A DNA stretch of 64,000 nt, from positions 253,939,921-254,003,920 of the forward strand of contig CM037878.1 of the NCBI GenBank assembly GCA_021292165.1, read 5' to 3'. This DNA comes from Shinisaurus crocodilurus. Lineage: Eukaryota > Chordata > Lepidosauria > Squamata > Shinisauridae. A program made the translations under genes and the position numbers. Below, piece by piece: positions 10,087 to 19,653 of the stretch. The notes beneath the pieces were generated by a model that saw only the letters and a list, made by a program, of their open reading frames with translations, had not been told where the DNA came from and searched no databases. Numbering within the stretch: position 1 is the stretch's first letter; every line of letters starts with the position of its first letter.

Positions 10087-10828
10087 TTTGCATAATCATG
10101 GAGGGGAAATAAGCTACGGTGGCTTATTCTTCCCCCCTGCCCACAGTTGCATGCCAGTTGCATGCTGGGGGGATTTGCATAATTACCCTTGGCAGCGCTG
10201 CTTGTCGTGTTGCGTGAACCCAGCCAGTGTGGCTTCTTGCCCTGGGTAACAAGCCACCCAGAACCAGGGGCGGTGCGAGGTACCAAAAAGAACTGGGGCT
10301 CAGGCCCACAGTACAGCAACAACATCAATGTACTGAACTTTCAAAGTTCAATATGTTCAAAGGTAAACAATGTACAAATTTGCATATGCTAATTTACATA
10401 TGCTCTGAATTCTCTCTCTCTCTCTCTCTCTCTGTGCCTTTAAAGGACCCTGTCTCTTAAGGACACCCCTATTTATAAAAAGGGATGTCTGGACAGGGGA
10501 GAGAGGGCATTTGTTTTCAGAAAAAAACTCAGGCAGAAATATTCAAGGTGGGGGGGCAGCAGGAGGTGAAGCACATGTGGGGGATCCAGGGAGATCACCA
10601 AGGCCCCTGTACCTTTATTTTAGCAAGTGCCCATGGACAGCAGGGTGGTGGGGAAGACGGCCCCAGAGATTTGGGGCTCTAAATGAAAGATTCAGGGCTC
10701 CAGCCCTAGTGGACCACCCCCAACCCCTCCTCTGCCCAGAACCCTACAATGGCATGCATGCCCCCACTGGGGTGGGTGGGGCGGGAATAAGCCAGCATGG
10801 CTTATTTCCCCTTCATGATCGTGCAAAC
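10087..10828. mobile_element. Candidate DNA transposon with about 48-bp inverted ends
   Basis: The left arm (about 10087-10135) reads ATCATGGAGGGGAAATAAGC ... GGCTTATTC. The right arm (about 10782-10828) is its reverse complement with a handful of mismatches (GATCATGAAGGGGAAATAAG ... GGCTTATTCCC). The interior of about 650 bp holds a second AGCATGCAAC-type inverted pair, a CT tract (10410-10433) and no transposase. No clear target duplication was found, so the exact ends and superfamily are open. Confidence 0.45.
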
Positions 10829-11333
10829 TCAGTCAGTGTGTGTATCCATTTAGATTTTAAAACTTTCCCTATGTACACTTTTCTTCACTAAAATTTAAAC
10901 TTTGTTATTTGAAACCTTGTAGTTTTTATTTTGGGGGGTTGCCCACTCCGTGTCTAATAGCCAACCCCCACACTACCTAAAGTAGATATCTGAGATCCAG
11001 AGACAGTTTTAAAACTGGTTTGTGGAGGTAGCCAGAGAAATAAGGACTTCCACCTAGTGGCAGTGGGAAAAGCCACAGGAAGGGAAAGGCAAAAAGAGGT
11101 GTGGGCACACTAGCTTGTCTGTTTTCCCTTCCTCTCACTGAACAGGGCATTGCTGGTCCCTGACAGTGGCACAAGTCCTTATAGAGAACAATTCTCTGCC
11201 TGCCTGCCTCTGATGATTCTTCCCCCTCAGAAGCTGGGATAGAAGTTAGTACCTCTCAGTGTGGAAGCTGGGCTGGCTGCAAAGCTGTAGATACAAGCTC
11301 TAGCTCCAACAGGGGGCTTTCACTCCTTTAGGG

Positions 11334-11545
11334 AGGAACCGTAGCTGGGTGACAAAGCACATGCTTTGCATGGAGAAGGTCCTAGGATCTAGGGTCAAAC
11401 CCAGGCAGTTCCAGTTTAAAAAATGATCCAATTTTTTAATATGATGTGAAATATCACTGAGATCCCGGAGAGCTGCTGCCAGTCAAAGTAGCAAATACTA
11501 GGGCAGATGAACAAATAGTCTGAACAAATAGTTGGTATAAGGAGG
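11334..11545 (+). mobile_element. tRNA-derived SINE (family with GGCAGCTTCCTATGTTC tail), decayed
   Basis: Contains the family words CATGCTTTGCATGGAGAAGG, then GGTCAAACCC (B-box-like), then GAGAGCTGCTGCCAGTCAAA. The 3' end is weak (GTTGGTATAAGG). The better copy at 33008-33216 shows the full layout. Substitutions and small indels suggest an old insertion. Confidence 0.65.
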
Positions 11546-11632
11546 GTTTCCTGTGGGTGGAAGATGTCATGAGTTAGGCTTGTGCACAATGGGCCTCCAT
11601 GTGGGTCTGTCTACCTCACATTTTACATTATG

Positions 11633-11759
11633 TGGTTGGATCCAGATGTAGTCATACTTAGAGAAGACCCATTGAAATCAATACTTACATTAGTCATGAC
11701 AAAGTTAAGTCCCATGCCAATGGGTCTACTCTAAGTATGACAACATCTGGATCCAGTCC
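11633..11759. mobile_element. Fold-back MITE with GGATCCAGATG ends
   Basis: The left arm GGTTGGATCCAGATGTAGTC and the right arm ending CAACATCTGGATCCAGTCC are inverted copies. Inside, CTTAGAGAAGACCCATTGA pairs with a downstream TGGGTCTACTCTAAG. The element is almost entirely stem. No target duplication was identified. Confidence 0.6.
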
Positions 11760-11889
11760 TATATATGCTGGAGTGGAGGGGTCTTTTCTTTTCCACCACC
11801 AAATAAACAAGATCACCAGCTTGTGTATGAATGAGACCTGTAATACAATCTGAAAATTAACTAGCTCTCCTTATGGGATGGTATTTAAT

Positions 11890-12060
11890 TATTATTTATT
11901 TTGTTCAGTATTTCATTTTTAAATGTATTACATTTCTGTACTGTCCAGTAGCTGAAGTTCTCTGGGCAGTTTAAAAAGATTAAAACCCTAAAAATACATA
12001 ATATAAAACCAGTGTATAAAAACATAACAATTATAAAATGATCAACAGTACAGTTATATC
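11890..12060 (-). mobile_element. L2-type LINE 3' end
   Basis: Antisense of the L2 terminal block: TACTGTCCAGTAGCTGAAGT, then CTCTGGGCAGTTTAAAAAG. It is the same as the tails at 6.9, 42.6 and 61.3 kb. Followed directly by a 5S-derived SINE. Confidence 0.7.
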
Positions 12061-12067
12061 TTATCAT

Positions 12068-12189
12068 TCATGTTTTCCATCATGGAAGTCAAGGATGGCT
12101 TACATGGAATTCCCAGGTAGTTACCCATTCAGGTACTAAAGAGACCAAGACCAGTGTAGCTTTAGCAAGGTGGCTGCAGCTATCACCAG
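12068..12189 (-). mobile_element. 5S-rRNA-headed SINE with L2/MIR-type tail, copy 1
   Basis: On the minus strand it reads AAAGCTACACTGGTCTTGG, then TTTAGTACCTGAATGGGTAA, then CTACCTGGGAATTCC. These correspond in order to the 5S rRNA segments AAGCTAAGCAGG, TTAGTACTTGGATGGGAGA and CGCCTGGGAATACC. Unlike the other 5S family here, the 3' third of the 5S is present. The tail begins CTTGACTTCCATGATGG and is truncated. The relative at 23891-24055 keeps the whole tail. Confidence 0.7.
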
Positions 12190-13084
12190 ATTTCACTGGC
12201 ACCTGAGACTTTTTTCTCTTTTGTTTTTGTTTGCACGTTGGTGCCTTCCCCTCCTGTTCTTCTGTTGCAGCATGTGCCCCCAGACCATGGCCTTCTTAAA
12301 AAAAAGTCAACTTACAATATGATCTTCCAACTCACCGACCAAGTTAAAAATTAACATTTATAATTGTGTGTGTAACTGTATTGCCTTAAGAAAAGATTAG
12401 GTGTACCATATATATATATATATTCTTTTGACTCCTCTAGATTTAGAAAGAGAGTATTATATGACACAGAAAATAGCAGTATAACTGTACATTAGGATTT
12501 GCTGATATCCTGAAGTCTTGATAAAATGTTTGACAATGGTAATCGTGTAACCACTAATCTATTTTTAAAAACTGCATATCATTTGAGGCTCTTGCTATAT
12601 ATCATCCGATAAATACTTGTTAATAGCAGATATAGTTCAAGACAGATTTAATACAGAGCTCAAAAGTGTTACTTAAAATACCTAAGAGGCTGCTGTTTTT
12701 TACTTTGAATGCTGAAAACTAACAGCACAATCTTTTATATGTCAACTCAGAAGCAAGTCCATTGAGTTCAGTGCAGTTTACAACCAGGTAAGTGGGTAAA
12801 GGACTGCAGCCTCCACCATGCAGAAGAACTCTGTATATTCAAGATTGGATTCACCAGGATAAATACACGCAGTAGTGTTAAGTACTACTAAAGGTTTAAC
12901 CAGGAATATGTACTCCACTGCAGAACTGTTGATATGTCCCCTAGTTACACAGACAAATGAAAAAAAGAGGAATGGAAGTACCCTTTGAAGAACTCAAGTT
13001 GTTCCTTCTGGTGTTCCTTCTGGTGGTTCATCAGGACTAACTTAAGTCCCATTTATTTCTATGAGTCTATTCTTAAGGCCAAAA
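12190..13084. other. No gene recognised; one decayed family B MITE
   Basis: AT-rich single-copy-looking DNA with a short TA tract near 12410. A decayed family B fold-back element lies at about 12723-12811 (CAGCACAATC ... GGACTGCAGCC) with no readable target duplication. Confidence 0.5.
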
Positions 13085-13335
13085 CAGAGATTACTTTCTT
13101 TCATTTTTACTGTACAGTAGACACAGTGGACCTGATCCAGATCAGGACCCAAGCATGAGGGGGCAGGGCGGGTTATGGGGGCTTTAACCCTTCCCCCCTG
13201 CTCAGGCCCTGATCCATGCCTGCAATTTCTATTGCAAAATAGTTATCTGTAAAGCAAATGGGCCACTTTTTTGCAGTAGAAATTGCAGGTGTGGGCCCCC
13301 TGATCTAGATTGGGCAGAGATGCTAAAAATGTACT
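13085..13335. mobile_element. Fold-back MITE, family C (GATCCAGATCAGGACC)
   Basis: The left part TTTTACTGTACAGTAGACAC followed by GATCCAGATCAGGACCC is mirrored near the right end by CTGATCTAGATTGGGC. The middle has paired CTGCAATTTCTATTGCA and TGCAGTAGAAATTGCAGG. The same ends occur at 22750-23118, 26630-26883 and 63579-63936. Superfamily not determined. Confidence 0.5.
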
Positions 13336-13395
13336 CGGAAATCTATAACCAGTTTGTTGATAAATCATCTTGCACAAGTTAACCTACAGCAACAT

Positions 13396-13507
13396 CCAAT
13401 GTGGCTCCCCATAATCCTCTGGACTTGGAGGATTACGGGCATTGCCTCCATGCTTCCCTTGCCCTCCAAAACACTTAGATGGCCGATTTTGGCCATCTAA
13501 GTGTTTT
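13396..13507. repeat. Repeat fragment ending in a perfect 17-bp hairpin
   Basis: CCATAATCCTCTGGACTTGG then AGGATTACGGGCAT match the arms of the element at 18493-18856. Next to it AAAACACTTAGATGGCC (13468-13484) and its exact reverse complement (13491-13507) enclose a 6-nt loop. The hairpin could be the rearranged centre of that element family. Confidence 0.5.
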
Positions 13508-13509
13508 AT

Positions 13510-14233
13510 CCTTGCTTGTGAGGAGAAGCAGCTGAGACACCACTGGAATTCCTCGTATCCTGGCAGAGCCTCGCTCCTCCCCTCCGCGCCCCCACAGCGC
13601 CGTATCCAAGGAAAGTATTATGTTTCTGGAGCTGCAGCTGGTGTGTGGAAAGTGATGGAAATTGTAATATTGCCTGCTTAAATCAATGAGGTAATGTAAC
13701 CACGAGTTAGAGTGGGAGGAAAGGGTTAATTGAACAACGCCCAGGGTGCATGTTTTGCAACCCCTCCTCCCTATTTCCAGCCTCTCTGTGGCCAGCTCTC
13801 TCTCTCTCTCCCCCTCTCCCACCTCATGGACGCACAGTCTGAGCTGGCTTCCAGTCAGTGATCTCCAATGAAGCAGACTCTTAACACCAAAGACTCTAAC
13901 CTGCCTATATGCATCCTGCATATATGAATGAACCAATTCATAAGTAAGTAAAACCAATACATGTCTTTATTAGTTTTAAACCTTTTAATATATATATATA
14001 CGGTATATATAATTTAATTTTTTCCAAACAATATATAAAATACAAATACATAACATACATAAAAAGAAAAGGAAAAAACCACACACATATAAACTACAAA
14101 ATACATAAACATCCAAATTATACTACAAATAACTGAAAACTTAAACAAACAACTATCTATACAAATACAAAAAGAAAAAAGAAAAAAAACATATTCTAAA
14201 CCCCCACCCACACATATAATGTTTCCCCCCCTA
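13510..14233. other. No gene recognised; AT-rich tail-like DNA from 13985
   Basis: A CT tract lies near 13796-13820. From 13985 a TATATATA/CGGTA tract is followed by about 230 bp of A- and C-rich, G-poor sequence, like the antisense of a LINE 3' region. No coding block is recognisable. Confidence 0.4.
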
Positions 14234-14238
14234 TAGCC

Positions 14239-14919
14239 TGTTGTGATATGAATCACATTGACCAGCTGTAGCACAGTGTTTACACATGGAGAGGAACAGA
14301 ATGGCGGTAAACAAGTGTGTTGTGTCTTTCTACTTTCCCGTGTTCTTTCTCATGGGAAAGCTAGATCCTGGGATCATTATGAGCTAGTCACATGGTTTGT
14401 ATGTTCTGATGACGTGCTAACTTGTTTTTTTCTGTCTGAAGCCATTTTAGAGAAGAGCAGGACTGCTTTCTCTATTCTTTCTCTCTTCTGGCTATTGCTT
14501 GCTGGACTTTGCAACAATGTAACGTCTTTGCTGAAGTGGAGTGAAGCTCAACCTACTCCACTGGAATTAATGCTTGCTATGCATTGTACTCTGCACATGG
14601 ACTGTAACTAGGAAATGTATACTCTGTAGAACTTTACTTGCTAAGTGAATAAACAGGTAGAAATAGACCTGTGGTGTTACAGAGTGTTTCCTTGCTACTT
14701 GCTATTTGCTACTTGGATTAGTCAGCAACAAACCGGGGAAGCTAGAAGCTGGAGTTGGATTACAGGCAAACTGGCTGGCAGCTTCAAACCGACACGCTGC
14801 ACGCTGCGCAGAGGGGGGTGAGATCTGGAAGATCTGTGTGTGGAGTAATGGGCCTCAGACAGGATTTTAAATCTCCCATCCAGCACACGCGGGGCTCTGC
14901 TGTCACTCATGCGCCTTCA
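14239..14919 (+). mobile_element. Candidate solo LTR with 5-bp target duplication
   Basis: A 681-bp segment beginning TGTTGTGATATGAATCAC and ending GCGCCTTCA, flanked on both sides by TAGCC (14234-14238 and 14920-14924). TG...CA ends with a 5-bp duplication are typical of LTR retroelements including endogenous retroviruses. A GAATAAAC poly(A)-type signal lies near 14646. No internal gag, pol or env region is present, which fits recombination between two LTRs. It stands out from the AT-rich flanks. The open frame inside is chance. The family is not recognised. Confidence 0.55.
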
Positions 14920-15192
14920 TAGCCGGGACCCATTCATCCCGCTCATGGCCTGCCACACCGTCAAGGGGGGGGGGCACGAAAGGATCCACCACCTGCTCAT
15001 GGCAGCAGCTGTTCTTCTCCTCCCGATTAAACATTGATCATATTAATACACCTATTAATCCTGCACCTATTATATCCTGGTTACCTAATATTATATCCCA
15101 ATAAGGAAAGAGAGAAAAACAGAGTTGAGAAAAATTATAATTATTAATAACAAAAATATTAATATTAACAAATAAAACTTAAATCGTAATTC

Positions 15193-15427
15193 TTTTTCTT
15201 AAATATTACACTTCTACCACACCAATTGTCTTTCTTTCTATCTTTGCTTCCATCCGAAACACATAGTCCTTAGCCCAGCTCAGCTCACCACCAACCGCTC
15301 CTTGCTCTGTCTGTGGTCCATCTCCATCTTCTTCCAAAAGTCCCTTTTCACGCAGTAGCTCCATTCCTTGACTCCGAGATGTAATCCTGTGCTTTTCCCC
15401 ATCAAACATAAAAGTTAAATATACTGG
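15193..15427 (-). pseudogene. Possible L1 ORF1 C-terminal relic
   Basis: A minus-strand frame reads YPVYLTFMFDGEKHRITSRS, then GMELLREKGLLEED. This resembles the end of L1 ORF1 proteins, where a YP-V-LTF-GE pattern precedes a helix ending near the stop. It ends abruptly at 15428 where an inverted L2 segment begins. The identification rests on a short pattern and could be wrong. Confidence 0.35.
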
Positions 15428-16296
15428 GTACCCCATTCAGCACCAGGTCAACATCCCTTAACCTCCCCTTGTCCCCCACCGAGGTACTTCTGGTGGGGGA
15501 CAAGGGGAGGTTAGGGGATGTTGACCTGGTGCTGAATGGGGTACATCTACCCCTGAAGGACCAGGTCCGCAGTTTGGGGGTCATTCTAGATTCCCAGTTG
15601 TCCATGGAGGCTCAGGTGGCAGCTGTGAGCCGGGCGGCGCTGTATCAACTCCATCTGATACGGCAGCTGTGCCCCTACCTTCCTAATCACCTGCTCCCAT
15701 CAGTGGTTCATATCTTGGTCTCCTCTCGCCTAGACTACTGTAATGTGCTCTACGTGGGGTTACCCTTGAAGACGGTTCGGAAGCTACAGCTGGTACAGAA
15801 TGCGGCGGCTCGCCTGGTTAAAGGCAGCCGCTGGCAGGATCACATCACGCCAGTGCTGAAGGAGTTGCACTGGCTACCAGTTGCTTGCCGAGCTGAATTC
15901 AAGGTGTTGGTTTTGACCTTTAAAATCCTATACGGCTCTGGTCCAGTCTATCTCAAGGAGCGTCTCCAGCAACACCAAGTGGGCCGCTCAACAAGATCTG
16001 CCACGGATGGCCTTCTCCTTGTCCCTTCAGCCAGAGCAGCTAGACTGGTGGGGACGAGGAAGAGGGCCTTTTCTGTGGTGACCCCCATACTGTGGAACTC
16101 TCTCCCGAGTGACCTCCGCCATGCCCCCTCTCTGCTGAGCTTCCGTCACTCATTAAAAACCTGGTTGTTCAGGCGGGAATATGGGGTGGGTTAAGATTTT
16201 AAATTTTTTATATTTTTTAAATGTATTTTATTGTTTTTATTCTGTGTACATCGCCCAGGGTGGCCGGTTGCCGGCCAGATGGGCGATAAATAAATA

Positions 16297-16330
<34 letters not shown>

Positions 16331-16331
16331 T
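15428..16331 (+). mobile_element. L2-type LINE, 5' truncated, with 5' inverted hairpin
   Basis: A fairly young copy of the 3' part of an L2 element. It carries an uninterrupted ORF2 C-terminus to 16194. The 3' end contains CGCCCAGGGTGGCCGG and GGCGATAAATAAAT and runs into an ATA/AAT tract (16296-16331). At its 5' end, 15428-15480 is the inverted copy of 15492-15544: 53 bp with one mismatch and an 11-nt spacer that is itself normal L2 sequence. This is the scar expected when the nascent cDNA folds back or switches template at the end of target-primed reverse transcription. Confidence 0.85.
15469..16194 (+). CDS. L2 ORF2 C-terminal fragment (reverse transcriptase thumb region)
   Basis: Genuine L2 coding starts at about 15481 (EVLLVGDKGRLGDVDL); the few codons before it come from the inverted arm. 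Recognisable blocks are LDYCNVLYVGLPLKTVRKLQ, LVQNAAARLVKGSRWQDHIT, LKELHWLPVACRAEFKVLVL and RRAFSVVTP-like KRAFSVVTPILWNSLP, ending in LKTWLFRREYGVG. The catalytic palm motifs and the endonuclease are missing because of 5' truncation, so no enzyme can be made. The open frame shows recent insertion. Confidence 0.85.
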   Translation: MSPTEVLLVGDKGRLGDVDLVLNGVHLPLKDQVRSLGVILDSQLSMEAQVAAVSRAALYQLHLIRQLCPYLPNHLLPSVVHILVSSRLDYCNVLYVGLPLKTVRKLQLVQNAAARLVKGSRWQDHITPVLKELHWLPVACRAEFKVLVLTFKILYGSGPVYLKERLQQHQVGRSTRSATDGLLLVPSARAARLVGTRKRAFSVVTPILWNSLPSDLRHAPSLLSFRHSLKTWLFRREYGVG

Positions 16332-17500
16332 ATGAAATTCCCTTCTTCATCAGAACAGTAGTGCAAGGTCTCACGCTACATTAGTTTTAAACCTTGTATG
16401 GACAATCCATTCATTTTAACAGCCTTTTAGCAGGGTTTAGCAACCCATGTGGTGATAACCAGTTTCAATAACCAGGCTGTGCATAAGGGGGAAAACTCTG
16501 CCTCGTCCTAACCAGTATAGGACCTACTCCTTTTCCAGTATCCTCCAACAGAAAGAACCGTGCCGGGTGCAAGGGCAGAGGGAGGGCGCTCCAATGTCAG
16601 AGCCCCAGCTTTTCCAAGGTCGGAGCTGGGACGCTGACTTCTCCTATGGCAAGCTAGGCAGCGTCTACCGGCCCTAGGATTGCGCCCTTAGCCTATTATT
16701 TACTTCCCACCCCCAGTGTGCCAGAATGGGCACTTTTTGAAATATTCAGTAAAGTCCCCAAACATCAGCCATTTTCTGTTTTCCTTTCCCAAACATTTGT
16801 ACATTTAAATTCAGATGGGTATGTCTAAGTCTGTCTAAGATTTAGGAAAGGCATATAATAATGTTGTGATTGTATCCTTTAGAAATGTAGTCTGTACTCC
16901 TGTATGCAAAATATACTCCTTTGACATATCTGGCTTGAATGCAGTACTTCCTGCATCTGTGCTATACACACACACACACACACACACACACTATATCCAA
17001 GTGAATCCCAATGTTGAGCTCTGATAGCTGCTTCTTAGTTTCAAAGGCTGTGTGTTGCAGAAATATGCTTGATAGGTGCGGCTTCACCTGTCACAGTAGC
17101 AATGTGATGGAACATGGAAGAACTTCAGATGTCAGGCGTCTTGTTATCAGGAAAGCATAATAGAAAACAGGAGCTAGGTACGGATAAGGAATTGGCAATC
17201 CTGCAGCAACACTATCCATAGTATGTGCAGTACTGGGAAAGTTCTGTCTTGAATATCCGTGGTTACAAGTAATGAAGGGGGTTAATTCAGAACTGGGGGA
17301 GTCTAGAATATGAAACTCTCCCAGTTTGGAAATCCATGCTCATTCTGAGCTGGCCCCAACCCCCTTTGAACTGAGGCCCAGCTTGTAACAGGGTCGATCC
17401 CTGTCATTAGCCAGCCCTGTGTGGCAATGCCCTGGCCTTGCCCCTTCAAAGAACGGGCCTTTCAGGATTCTCCACTGGCTCAGCTGCTTAGGAGCATCAT
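16332..17500. other. No gene recognised
   Basis: Unique-looking DNA. A CA tract lies at about 16968-16991. GGATTGCGCCCTTA near 16680 may be the end of a family A fold-back element. Confidence 0.5.
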
Positions 17501-17510
17501 TTCTTGACAC

Positions 17511-17597
17511 GGTTCATGGGGTTTGTAGTTTTCTATGCTTCCTTTTTCAATTCATTTTTAATTGGGAGCCATAAAGAACTACAAATCCCCATGAACC
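17511..17597. repeat. Inverted repeat, 20-bp arms
   Basis: GGTTCATGGGGTTTGTAGTT (17511-17530) pairs with AACTACAAATCCCCATGAAC (17578-17597) apart from one extra base. It looks like the core of another fold-back MITE. Confidence 0.65.
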
Positions 17598-17747
17598 CCA
17601 GCAGGAACTGCTGCCTGAGCATTACAAGAAGCAGCCAGACCAGTAAAGAAGTGGCTCCAGCAAGCTTTCACAACCACTGACTGCCTCAACCCTTTGCAAG
17701 GGTAAGTATTCTTGGTGGGGGGGAATGGGCAGGGGTGGACGGGGTCA

Positions 17748-18134
17748 TAGGGTGGCCATGTGTTCTATTTTACAGATGACATTCCTTTACTTGAAGAGCT
17801 GCCAGAGGACTGTCTCCTATTTGGAAGGCATCCTCTATATGAAGGTGTGTCCAGTCCCTTCAAATAGAGGATTTTAAAGATAAACAATCATAAGAAATGT
17901 TGTCCATCACCAGTATGCACCTGGACAGCAGACTTGAACAGGCAGGCACACAGGTTACCTAGTGACAAGTGTATTTCTATGGTGTATTTCTATTTAAATC
18001 ATAACAATACTGTAAATTTGCAGCTATACATATATGTTTGCATATGCAAATTTTATGTAGATGTGTGTTCTCTTTTGTCTTCTTTTCTGGTAATTCAGTT
18101 CTTCTCTTTTGGCAATTCATAAGTGGTCACCCTA
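17748..18134. mobile_element. hAT-like element, family D (TAGGGTGGCCA ends), copy 1
   Basis: Starts TAGGGTGGCCATGTG and ends with the inverted AAGTGGTCACCCTA. The interior shares, in order, GCACCTGGACAGCAGACTTG, AACAGGCAGGCA, TGCAAATTTTATG and GGCAATTCATAAGTGG with the copy at 29195-29592. No open transposase frame. Target duplication unclear here (CGGGGTCA against GGGTAGAA). Confidence 0.6.
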
Positions 18135-18492
18135 GGGTAGAAATGTGAAGGGCCAGAAAAACCCTGGAAAAAATCAGAAAAAAAATGATTTTTTTTCTGA
18201 TGTTTTTCCAAGGTCTGTTTTGTTTTTTTTTCTGAAAAATTGAACAGCTTCAGATGATGAAATATTTTCTTCTACACAGCGATAAATAAAACATTTAAGA
18301 CAAAGTATTTATATATTGCTACTCATCCTTTACTTCCCCCAATCGATTTCTAAAAACCATGTAATAACACTTTTCTAGAAAGAGTAGAGACGTAAAATTT
18401 CTGGAAATAACAAAGCCATGGGGGAAAATGCTTTTTAAATTCCCTCTGTAAGATACCCAAAATAGTTATTTCTTTCATTCCTTATTAAAATT

Positions 18493-18856
18493 ATTGAGAG
18501 TGCGATGCTACGGGGATGCACGTAACCTTCCAAACTTGGAGGATTACGGGCATCCTATGCAGGGTGGGAGGAGTGTGGAGGTGAAGGTTGCCTCCGCGCT
18601 CCTCCCACCCGGCAAAACAGCGAGGCAGCCACTTTTGCTGCCTAACTGTGGTGCTTCAGAGGGGGAGGGAAGGAGGCTGAGGTGCTGCCAGGATGCCTTG
18701 TGCCCCTGGTCTCCTCCCCTCCCTGCCCTCTGGAACACCCATTAAACCACTTCTCCGATTATCCCATCCACCGTGCTCCTCCTGCCCTCAATAGGACGCC
18801 CATAATCCTCTGGGTTCAGAGGGTTACAGGCAGCCTCATAGGGTTACGCTATAAAT
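18493..18856. mobile_element. Long-inverted-repeat MITE
   Basis: The left arm (TGCGATGCTACGGGGATGCA then TTGGAGGATTACGGGCATCC) and the right arm, read in reverse complement (GAGGATTATGGGCGTCCTAT near its inside), align over about 65 bp with moderate divergence. The interior is GC-rich and contains a duplicated GGGAGGAG region. A fragment of the same family is at 13396. Superfamily unknown. Confidence 0.5.
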
Positions 18857-18859
18857 CAT

Positions 18860-19501
18860 CTTTATCTAAAAGAAATTCAGCAGCTTGGTACCTATGGCAC
18901 AGACATGGCATTGACACCACAACTAGAGACAACCTTTCAAAATGAACAAAAAATAAGATGTTTATTAATGGAAATTACCGTATTTTCAAAAGAGAATAAG
19001 ACGTCACTTTTCAAATAATAGGTTGAGATTGCTTAAAGGTTCTTCAATTAAATATGGTTGCTTACCATTTCTAATATGTGAGAGAGTATTTCCCAGCTAA
19101 AGAAAACATCAGTTTTTCCCTCAGACCCTATTTCCCTAAGCTCCATCCCACAAACAGGAACAGGTTTAGGAATTTCCCTAAACTTCCTTACAAACAGGAA
19201 CAAATGCTGTCCACCAGTCTTCCTCTGCCTCCAGTTCTTCCTGCTTCTTCTGTCTTCTAGGATGATCCAGATGTTCCAGGAATTACTTGCTGAAGTTCTC
19301 TTTGGTCATACATAACATAGGAACCTAAATATATATTATGTATAACTTGCTTTGATCATAAAATGATCATGTTTGGTATAATAAATTTAAAAGTATAGTT
19401 TATTCAGACAATTACAAATTTACTAACTGGGTTTACTTTTAAAAGATGTTGATTTCAATAATTTTATGAGCAAACTAAAGTATACATAATATATTTTATG
19501 T
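18860..19501. other. No gene recognised
   Basis: AT-rich DNA with a local duplication of ACAAACAGGAACA (about 19151-19205). No coding signal. Confidence 0.5.
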
Positions 19502-19653
19502 GCCTAAAGCAGCCTTCCCCAACCTGGTGTCCTCCATATGCTTTGGACTACAACTCCCAGCATTCCTGACCATTGGTCATGCTAGCTGGGGATGATGGGA
19601 ACTGAAGTCAAAAACATTTGGAAGCCACTAGGTTGGGGAACACTGTCCTAAAG
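19502..19653. mobile_element. hAT-type MITE with 8-bp target duplication
   Basis: The element at 19510-19645 begins CAGCCTTCCCCAACCTGGTG and ends AGGTTGGGGAACACTG. The flanks GCCTAAAG and TCCTAAAG match at 7 of 8 places. Inside is CTACAACTCCCAGCATTCC. Copies of the same family are at 26138-26256 and 51218-51345. Confidence 0.8.

Noticed and set aside
14258..14611. Coding region of 117 codons
   Set aside because: It lies wholly within the candidate LTR and has no similarity that I recognise to any protein family.
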